NCBI GenBank assembly: GCA_963789005.1
Contig: CAWBIZ010000007.1
Span: 62,001-126,000 of the forward strand
From: DASSUW01 sp963789005
GTDB lineage: Bacteria; Actinomycetota; Thermoleophilia; Solirubrobacterales; Solirubrobacteraceae
DNA: 64,000 nucleotides
Reading direction: 5' to 3'
Numbering within the stretch: the first letter of the stretch is position 1; every line of letters starts with the position of its first letter. The notes below the pieces were generated by a model. That model did not search any database. It saw only the letters and a list, made by a program, of their open reading frames with translations, and was not told the DNA's origin. This document shows, in pieces, positions 57,922 to 64,000 of this stretch. Both the position numbers and the translations under genes were made by a program.

Positions 57922-60305
57922 GCGCTCGGCCACGCCCACTCGCGCACGTCGGGCATGTCGTCGCCGTGCTCGCGGGTGTACGCGCGGTGGCGCAGGCGCT
58001 CGTCGACCATCCGCTGGCGCAGGCCGGCGGCGCGCACGCCCAGGCCCGGGACGCGGTCGATGACGTCGATGACCAGATGGAAGCGGTCCAGGTCGTTGAG
58101 CATGAGGATGTCGAACGGCGTCGTCGTGGTGCCCTCCTCCTTGTAGCCGCGGACGTGGAGGTTCGCGTGGTTGGTCCGCCGGTAGGTGAGCCGGTGGATG
58201 AGCCACGGGTAGCCGTGATAGGCGAAGATCACCGGCCGGTCGGTCGTGAAAAGCGCGTCGAACTGGCCGTCCGAGAGGCCGTGGGGATGCTCGCTCTCCG
58301 GCTGCAGCCGCATCAGGTCCACGACGTTGATCACGCGGACGCCCAGTTCCGGCAGGTGCTCGCGCAGCAGCGCCGCCGCCGCGACGGTCTCCAGTGTCGG
58401 GATGTCGCCCGCGCAGGCCAGCACGACGTCGGGCTCCTCGCCGTCGTCGCTGCTCGCCCACGGCCAGATCCCGAGCCCGCGCGTGCAGTGCGCGACGGCC
58501 TCGTCCATCGGCAGGTAGTCGAGCGCGGGCTGCTTGCCGGCCACGATCACGTTGACGTAGTGGCGGCTCCGCAGGCAGTGGTCGGCCACCGACAGCAGGC
58601 AGTTCGCGTCCGGCGGCAGGTAGACGCGGACGATCTCGGCCTTCTTGTTGACCACGTGGTCGATGAACCCGGGATCCTGATGGGAGAAGCCGTTGTGGTC
58701 CTGACGCCAGACGTGGGACGAGAGCAGGTAGTTCAGCGACGCGATCGGGCGCCGCCACGGGATGTCGCGGGTGACCTTCAGCCACTTCGCGTGCTGGTTG
58801 AACATCGAGTCGACGATGTGGATGAACGCCTCGTAGCAGTTGAACAGCCCGTGCCGCCCGGTCAGCAGATAGCCCTCCAGCCAGCCCTCGCACTGGTGCT
58901 CGGAGAGCACCTCCATGACGCGCCCGTCCGCCGCGAGGTGGTCGTCGGTCGGCAGCCGCTCGGCCTGCCACGCGCGGTCGGTGACGTCGAAGACGTCGCC
59001 GAGGCGATTGGATGCCGTCTCGTCGGGGCCGAAGAGCCGGAATGTCTCCGGGTTGCGCCGCATGATCTCGGCGAGGAAGCGGCCGAGCACGCGGGTGGCC
59101 TCGGTCTGGCCGGACCCCGGGGCCGGCACGTCGACCGCGAAGTCGCGGAAGTCCGGGAGTCGCAGGTCGCGCAGCAGCTCGCCGCCGTTCGCGTGCGGGA
59201 CCATGCCCATGCGCCGGGCGCCCTGCGGCGCCAGCGCCACCACTTCTGACCGTGGCGCCCCGCGCTCGTCGAACAGCTCCTCCGGGCGGTACGAGCGCAT
59301 CCACTCCTCGAGCTGCGCGAGGTGGTCGGGACGGTCGTGCAGGCGCGAGAGCGGAACCTGGTGCGAGCGGAACGTGCCCTCGGCGGGGAGCCCGTCGACC
59401 TCCTTGGGCCCGGTCCAGCCCTTGGGCGTCCGGAGCACGATCATCGGCCAGCGAGCACGGCCCTCCAGGCGGCCGTCCCGAGCCTCGCCCTGGATGCGCC
59501 GGATCTCGGCCGTCGCCTCGTCCATCGCCGCGGCCAGCGCCTGATGCACCGACTCGGGGTCGTCGCCGGTCACGAACCAGGGGCGGTGCCCGTAGCCCTC
59601 CATCAGCGATCGCAGCTCGTCCTCGGGGATGCGGGCGAGGATCGCGGGGTTGGCGATCTTGTAGCCGTTGAGGTGCAGCACGGGCAGCACCGCGCCGTCG
59701 CGGACGGGGTCGAGGAACTTGTTCGAGTGCCAGCTCGTCGCCAGCGGCCCGGTCTCGGCCTCCCCGTCGCCGACCACGCAGAGGACGAGCAGGTCCGGGT
59801 TGTCGAAGGCGGCGCCGTAGGCGTGCGAGAGCGCGTATCCCAGCTCGCCGCCCTCGTGGATCGAGCCCGGCGTCTCCGGCGCCACGTGGCTCGGGATGCC
59901 GCCCGGGAACGAGAACTGCCGGAACAGCCGGCGCATCCCCTCGGCGTCCTGCGACACGTCCGGGTAGCGCTCGCTGTAGGAGCCCTCGAGCCAGGTGCTG
60001 GCCACCAGCCCGGGCCCGCCGTGACCGGGACCGGTGACGAACAGCGCGTCGAAGTCGTCGCGCACGATCAGCCGGTTGAGGTGTGCGTAGAGCAGGTTGA
60101 GCCCCGGGGTCGTGCCCCAGTGACCGAGCAGCCGCGGCTTGACGTGCTCGGCCCGCAGGGGCTCGCGCAGCAACGCGTTCTCGAGCAGGTAGATCTGGCC
60201 CACCGACAGGTAGTTGGCCGCCCGCCACCAGAGGTCGAGGCGGCGGAGCTCCTCGGCGCCGAGCACCTCGGTACGGGGCTCAGGCGTGTACGGCGGCGCC
60301 GACAT
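57918..60305 (-). CDS. xfp: Xylulose-5-phosphate/fructose-6-phosphate phosphoketolase
   Basis: A 795-residue thiamine-diphosphate enzyme of usual length. Visible: LGHWGTTPGLNLLYAH, GPGHGGPGLVASTWLEGSY (family signature), the ThDP motif GDGEAETGPLATSWHSNKF, NGYKIANP, and SHQDPGFIDH. It splits a ketose phosphate with phosphate to acetyl phosphate plus a shorter aldose phosphate, giving acetate kinase its substrate. ATG at 60305 overlaps the alcohol dehydrogenase gene by 26 bases. Confidence 0.94.
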   Translation of the reverse strand: MSAPPYTPEPRTEVLGAEELRRLDLWWRAANYLSVGQIYLLENALLREPLRAEHVKPRLLGHWGTTPGLNLLYAHLNRLIVRDDFDALFVTGPGHGGPGLVASTWLEGSYSERYPDVSQDAEGMRRLFRQFSFPGGIPSHVAPETPGSIHEGGELGYALSHAYGAAFDNPDLLVLCVVGDGEAETGPLATSWHSNKFLDPVRDGAVLPVLHLNGYKIANPAILARIPEDELRSLMEGYGHRPWFVTGDDPESVHQALAAAMDEATAEIRRIQGEARDGRLEGRARWPMIVLRTPKGWTGPKEVDGLPAEGTFRSHQVPLSRLHDRPDHLAQLEEWMRSYRPEELFDERGAPRSEVVALAPQGARRMGMVPHANGGELLRDLRLPDFRDFAVDVPAPGSGQTEATRVLGRFLAEIMRRNPETFRLFGPDETASNRLGDVFDVTDRAWQAERLPTDDHLAADGRVMEVLSEHQCEGWLEGYLLTGRHGLFNCYEAFIHIVDSMFNQHAKWLKVTRDIPWRRPIASLNYLLSSHVWRQDHNGFSHQDPGFIDHVVNKKAEIVRVYLPPDANCLLSVADHCLRSRHYVNVIVAGKQPALDYLPMDEAVAHCTRGLGIWPWASSDDGEEPDVVLACAGDIPTLETVAAAALLREHLPELGVRVINVVDLMRLQPESEHPHGLSDGQFDALFTTDRPVIFAYHGYPWLIHRLTYRRTNHANLHVRGYKEEGTTTTPFDILMLNDLDRFHLVIDVIDRVPGLGVRAAGLRQRMVDERLRHRAYTREHGDDMPDVREWAWPSA

Positions 60306-61347
60306 GGCTGCGCATCTCCTCGGGCGTGGATCGCAGGTCGAAGACCATGCGCGGTGCGGGGGCGCTGCCGTCGAGGACCTGCGCGAACGTCTCGTTGACG
60401 TCGTCGAGAGGCCGCTCGGCGCGCAGGACACGCGTGGCGCCGCGCCGGTGCAGCTCGAAGACCTCCTCGAGGTCGTGGTGCGTGCCGACGATCGAGCCGC
60501 GGATCGTGAGGCCGCCGAGCACGGTCTGGAAGATCGGCACGACGAGGTCGTTCTCCGCCGGCAGGCCGACGCAGACGAGCGTGCCGCCGCGTGCCAGAGA
60601 GGCGATCGCCTGCTCGAACGCCTTCGGCGTGACCGCCGTGGAGATGGCTGCGTCGGCGCCGCCGAGGCGCTGGATGGCGGCGACGGGATCCTCCTCGCCG
60701 GCGTGGACGAGGTGCTCGGCGCCGAGCTCGGCGGCGGTGCCGAGCCGTGCCTCGTTGACGTCGACGGCCACGACCGCGGCGCCGTTGGCGCGCGCGTACT
60801 GGATCGCCATGTGGCCGAGGCCGCCGGCGCCGAAGACCGCGACGAGGCTGGCGGGGCCGGCGCCCGAGACCTTGACCGCCTTGTAGGTGGTGACGCCGGC
60901 GCAGCTGAGCGGGGCGGCGTCGCGCGGGTCGATGCCGTCCGGCACCCGCACGACATGGCGGGAGTAGCCGACCGCGTACTCGGCGAAGCCGCCGTTCATG
61001 CCGTACCCCGTGTTGACCTGCGACGGGCACAGCGTCTCCCAGCCGGTGTTGCACCAGCGGCAGTCGCCGCAGGCGTAGCCCAGCCAGGGGAGCGCGACGC
61101 GCATCCCGACGTCGAGCCCGTGACGGTTGCCGGGCCCGACCTCCTCGACGATCCCGACGCCCTCGTGCCCGGGGATGAACGGCAGCGGCGGCTTCACCGG
61201 CCACTCCCCGCGAGCGGCGTGGATGTCCGTGTGGCAGAGCCCGGAGGCTTCGATGCGGACGAGCACCTGCTCGGAACCCGGCTGCGGGATGGGGACGTCC
61301 TCGATGGAGAGGGGACGGTCATAGGAGTGGACGACGGCGGCCTTCAT
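60280..61347 (-). CDS. Zinc-dependent alcohol dehydrogenase (AdhP-like)
   Basis: A 355-residue medium-chain dehydrogenase. Catalytic zinc ligands in GLCHTDIH and GHEGVG, structural zinc in the four-Cys CGDCRWCNTGWETLC, and the NAD loop VFGAGGLGHMA. It resembles the AdhP/AdhT alcohol dehydrogenases that interconvert ethanol and acetaldehyde. ATG 61347 has a Shine-Dalgarno (AGAGGT). Operon with phosphoketolase and acetate kinase: the set could handle two-carbon overflow or survival under low oxygen. Confidence 0.92.
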   Translation of the reverse strand: MKAAVVHSYDRPLSIEDVPIPQPGSEQVLVRIEASGLCHTDIHAARGEWPVKPPLPFIPGHEGVGIVEEVGPGNRHGLDVGMRVALPWLGYACGDCRWCNTGWETLCPSQVNTGYGMNGGFAEYAVGYSRHVVRVPDGIDPRDAAPLSCAGVTTYKAVKVSGAGPASLVAVFGAGGLGHMAIQYARANGAAVVAVDVNEARLGTAAELGAEHLVHAGEEDPVAAIQRLGGADAAISTAVTPKAFEQAIASLARGGTLVCVGLPAENDLVVPIFQTVLGGLTIRGSIVGTHHDLEEVFELHRRGATRVLRAERPLDDVNETFAQVLDGSAPAPRMVFDLRSTPEEMRSHVGAAVHA

Positions 61348-61462
61348 GATCGGCACCTCTCGTGGACGACGGGGCACTCGACCATCGCGCAGAGGGAGGC
61401 CCGCCGCATCGGGTGCGGCCCGCGGGTCGGGTGCGGCGAACTACGGACCTTCGCGCGGGCGG

Positions 61463-63910
61463 TCAGCGGTCGAGCGCCGCGTAGGGTCGCGGGGAGGGAG
61501 GCTCGGCGATGCGGATCCGCGCGTCGACCACGACCGCGCCGTGCGGGCTGACCACGACCGGGTCGCAGTCGAGCTCGGCGATCTCCGGCCGCGCGGCGGC
61601 GAGCGCGGAGAGGCGCAGCAGCACGTCCTCGAGCGCCGCCACGTCGCAGGCCGCCGCACCGCGGTAGCCGTCGAGGAGCCGGAACGTGCGCAGGCTGCGC
61701 ACCATCTCGCTTGCGTCGCGCCGGGTCAGCGGTGCGAGGCGCACGGCGACGTCACCGAGCAGCTCGACGGCGCGGCCGCCGGCGGCGCATGCCACGACCG
61801 GGCCGAAGTCGGGGTCGCTGACCACTCCGGCGAGCATCTCCACGCCCTCGGGCACCATCGCCTGGACCAGGAAGCCGCCCGGCGCGTGACCGGCCGCCGG
61901 GACGGGTGGACGACGGATCCCGTAGCACCCGAGCAGGGCGTCGACGTCTCCAGGATCGAGCCACTCGGTGCCGGCGTGCAGCAGGCGCGCGACGAGCGCC
62001 GCGCCGGCATCGGTGTCGAGGCCGGTCAGCGTCGGCGGCCCCTCGTCCGCCGTGGCGCGCCAGCGGCCGTACCGGACGGCGTGTCCGAGGGCACGCGCCG
62101 CTTCCTCGGGCGTGCCGAACGCGGGCACGCCCGCGCCGGGAGTGGTCGCGGCGCCGGACTGCGCCATGAACACGGCCACGAGGAGCTTGCCGGTGGCCGC
62201 GGTGGTCCGCGCCACCGCGCGGACGGCGGCGGCGACGTCCGCCTGCTCGGTGACCACGGGCGGGACGAAGATCGTGATGATCGCGTCGGCGCCGTCGTCC
62301 GCGGCCACGATCTCGAGCGCGCGGCGGTAGTCGTCGGCGGTGGCGGAGGCGCCCAGGTCCGTCGGGTCGCCGACGGCGAGTCCGGCGGCGGCGCAGGCGT
62401 CGGCGCAGGCGACGGCCGGGCCGCCGGCGTTGGTGACGATCGCCACCCGGCCGCCGCGTGGAACCGGCTGGCCGGCGAGCAGCGCCGCGACGTCGAAGGA
62501 CTCGGCCATCGTGTCGGCGCGGATCACGCCGGCGTGGGCGAAGAGGGCATCCACGGCGGCGTCGGAGGCGGCGACCAGCGTTCCCGTGTGCGACGAGGCG
62601 GCAGGCGTCGCGGCAGCGGAGCGGCCGCTCTTGACGGCCACGATCGGTTTGCTCGCCGCCACTCGGCGCGCGATCTGGCCGAACCGGCGCGGATTGCCGA
62701 ACGACTCCAGGTGCAGCACGACGAGGTCGGTAGCGGGGTCCTGCTCCCAATACTGGAGCAGGTCGTTGCCGGAGAGGTCGGCCTTGTTGCCCGTGGAGAC
62801 GAACGACGACAGCCCGAGCCCCCGCCGCGCCGCCTCGGCGATGGCGGCGATCCCGTACGCGCCGCTCTGGGAAGCGAAGGCGACGCGCCCGCCCGGCGGA
62901 TGGCGCGGCGCGAACGTGGCGTTCAGCCGCACGCCGTCATCCGTGTTGAGCACGCCGAGGCAGTTCGGCCCGACGACCCGCATGCCGAAGCCGCGGCACA
63001 CGGCCAGCAGCTCGTCCTGGCGCCGATGACCTGCCGGACCGGTCTCGGCGAACCCCGCGGTGAGCACGACCAGCGCACGGACGCCGGCTTCGCCGCACTG
63101 GCGGGCGACGTCGAGCACCGCGTCGCTCGGCACCGCGAGCACCGCCAGCTCGACCGGCCAGGGCACCTCGCCGATCGAGCGTTGCACCGGCATGCCGTGC
63201 AGGTCGCCCGCGCGCGGGTCGACGGCGGCGACGGGCCCGGTGAACCCGGCGCCGATCAGGTTCGACACGACGGCGGCGCCGACGGTCCCGGACGCGCCGA
63301 CGATCGCGACCGACGCCGGTCGCAGCACGTGGGCGACGGCCGCCGCGGCGGCGGCCCGCCGGCGATCCTCGAAACGAGCGTGGCCGGCCGCCGTCAGCTC
63401 GGTCGGCATCTCGATCTGCATCTCGCCCTGCTGCACGGACACCTCGACCGCGAATCCGGAGTCGCGGAACACCCCGATCATCCGGTGGTTCGCGGGCAGC
63501 ACCGTCGCGGTGAAGGTATGGATCCCGCTCCTCGTCGCGGCCTCCGCGAGCTGCGCGAGCAGCAGCGTGGCGATCCCGTGGCGCTGCCAGTCGCCGGCGA
63601 CCTCGAACGCGACCTCCGCCCGTCCTCGCCCTTCGTTGAGGTACTCGGCGTGTCCGACGACCCGCTCGGGTCGCCCGGCGAGCGCAAGGAGGCCGCCACC
63701 GGCGTCCGGTCCGATCGCCGTCGCCGCCCGGGCCTCGCGCTCGACGTCGACGCCGCCGGTGAAGAAGCGCAGGTACCGGGCCTGGTCGGAGAGACCGGCG
63801 AGGAACTCCGCGAGCGCGTGCTGGTCGCCGGGCTCGACGGGCCGCACGCACAGCGTGGAGCCGTCGCGGAGGGCGACGTCGACCCGGCGGGTGGTCGTCA
63901 CCTCACCCAC
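61463..63910 (-). CDS. GNAT-fused NDP-forming acyl-CoA synthetase with truncated ATP-grasp
   Basis: An 815-residue fusion. Residues about 10-170 are a GNAT acetyltransferase (RHGIATLLLAQLAEAATRSG is the acetyl-CoA loop). Residues about 195-480 have the CoA-binding and ligase-alpha domains, with the phospho-His in SSHTGTLVAASD. The ligase-beta half is short: CYGIRRPPVPAAGHAPGG runs straight into VQAMVPEGVEML, so the ATP-grasp lobe with its Lys and HKSD motif appears absent. It may be a Pat-type lysine acetyltransferase or acyl-CoA sensor rather than a working ADP-forming acetyl-CoA synthetase. GTG start overlaps the P-type ATPase stop. Confidence 0.85.
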   Translation of the reverse strand: MGEVTTTRRVDVALRDGSTLCVRPVEPGDQHALAEFLAGLSDQARYLRFFTGGVDVEREARAATAIGPDAGGGLLALAGRPERVVGHAEYLNEGRGRAEVAFEVAGDWQRHGIATLLLAQLAEAATRSGIHTFTATVLPANHRMIGVFRDSGFAVEVSVQQGEMQIEMPTELTAAGHARFEDRRRAAAAAAVAHVLRPASVAIVGASGTVGAAVVSNLIGAGFTGPVAAVDPRAGDLHGMPVQRSIGEVPWPVELAVLAVPSDAVLDVARQCGEAGVRALVVLTAGFAETGPAGHRRQDELLAVCRGFGMRVVGPNCLGVLNTDDGVRLNATFAPRHPPGGRVAFASQSGAYGIAAIAEAARRGLGLSSFVSTGNKADLSGNDLLQYWEQDPATDLVVLHLESFGNPRRFGQIARRVAASKPIVAVKSGRSAAATPAASSHTGTLVAASDAAVDALFAHAGVIRADTMAESFDVAALLAGQPVPRGGRVAIVTNAGGPAVACADACAAAGLAVGDPTDLGASATADDYRRALEIVAADDGADAIITIFVPPVVTEQADVAAAVRAVARTTAATGKLLVAVFMAQSGAATTPGAGVPAFGTPEEAARALGHAVRYGRWRATADEGPPTLTGLDTDAGAALVARLLHAGTEWLDPGDVDALLGCYGIRRPPVPAAGHAPGGFLVQAMVPEGVEMLAGVVSDPDFGPVVACAAGGRAVELLGDVAVRLAPLTRRDASEMVRSLRTFRLLDGYRGAAACDVAALEDVLLRLSALAAARPEIAELDCDPVVVSPHGAVVVDARIRIAEPPSPRPYAALDR

Positions 63911-64000
63911 GGAGCGCCCGCAGGGCGTTGAGGATGACCGCGACGTCGATGCCCTCCTGCAAGAGCGCGCCGGCGACCGGCGGAAGGCCTCCGGCCGCCG
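63903..64000 (-). CDS. Heavy-metal P-type ATPase, C-terminal end only
   Basis: Only the last 32 codons are inside the window. The peptide (LPPVAGALLQEGIDVAVILN then ALRALRG) matches the conserved end of ZntA/CadA-type P-type metal ATPases, in the last transmembrane segment. Its stop overlaps the GTG of the GNAT fusion gene. Confidence 0.7.
   Translation of the reverse strand, partial: AAGGLPPVAGALLQEGIDVAVILNALRALRG

Noticed and set aside
61348..61462. Three CGGGTGCGG-like repeats between the alcohol dehydrogenase and GNAT-fusion genes
   Set aside because: Short, imperfect and expected by chance at this base composition; no operator symmetry was seen.

Overview
The window looks like chromosome from a very high-G+C actinomycete-type bacterium. 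I infer the class Thermoleophilia (Solirubrobacter/Conexibacter-like). The reasons are codon third positions that are almost all G or C, dense gene packing with many NTGA stop/start overlaps, and many start codons lying only 6-11 bases downstream of a TANNNT -10 box (leaderless transcription). The gene mix also fits: FdrA/DUF1116/DUF2877, TagF-like polymerases and CDP-alcohol transferases. I saw no rRNA, tRNA, CRISPR array, phage block or insertion sequence.

Layout. 0-8.3 kb: a two-component pair cut by the left edge, a LysR regulator, a lipoprotein, a RecQ helicase fused to a phosphoribosyltransferase-like tail, a metallo-beta-lactamase-fold hydrolase, a PhzF protein, a CAP-domain protein, a divergent sugar transferase and an AMIN/Gmad2 secreted protein. 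8.3-19.3 kb: a tightly overlapping ten-gene operon encoding MatB malonyl-CoA synthetase, CoxG, a UraA-type uracil permease, an asparaginase-like amidase, an acidic unknown, a CBS protein, carbamate kinase, FdrA, DUF1116 and DUF2877. It is followed by an approximately 360-bp palindromic element and a cyclase-family hydrolase gene. I propose that this operon is an ATP-conserving route for the end of oxidative pyrimidine breakdown: ureidomalonate to malonamate plus carbamoyl phosphate, malonamate to malonate, and malonate to malonyl-CoA.

19.4-41.4 kb: a cell-surface polymer locus. It has an O-antigen-ligase-like protein, Wzt/Wzm ABC exporter, two CDP-alcohol phosphotransferases, a nucleotidyltransferase, a glycerol-1-phosphate-dehydrogenase-like enzyme, two GT4 glycosyltransferases, two sulfotransferases, two GT2-TagF (teichoic-acid-polymerase-like) fusions, a glycerophosphodiesterase and a secreted glycosidase. 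The theme is sulfated glycan plus polyol-phosphate polymer, synthesised in the cytoplasm and exported.

41.4-44.6 kb: small accessory genes, including a tiny membrane protein antisense to an AlbA_2 protein, an XRE regulator coupled to an ImmA/IrrE protease, and unknowns. 44.6-51.7 kb: an arginine/polyamine catabolic island (aminotransferase, M20 deacylase and SnoaL-like protein on one strand; PucR regulator, arginine decarboxylase-family enzyme and agmatinase on the other). A CCAAA-N13-TTTGG palindrome precedes both pucR and the decarboxylase gene. 51.7-64 kb: energy and redox genes. These are two related flavoproteins flanking a CoA-transferase, a DevS/DosT-like GAF histidine kinase, acetate kinase, phosphoketolase, a zinc alcohol dehydrogenase, a GNAT-fused ADP-forming acyl-CoA synthetase whose ATP-grasp domain looks truncated, and the last 32 codons of what looks like a heavy-metal P-type ATPase.
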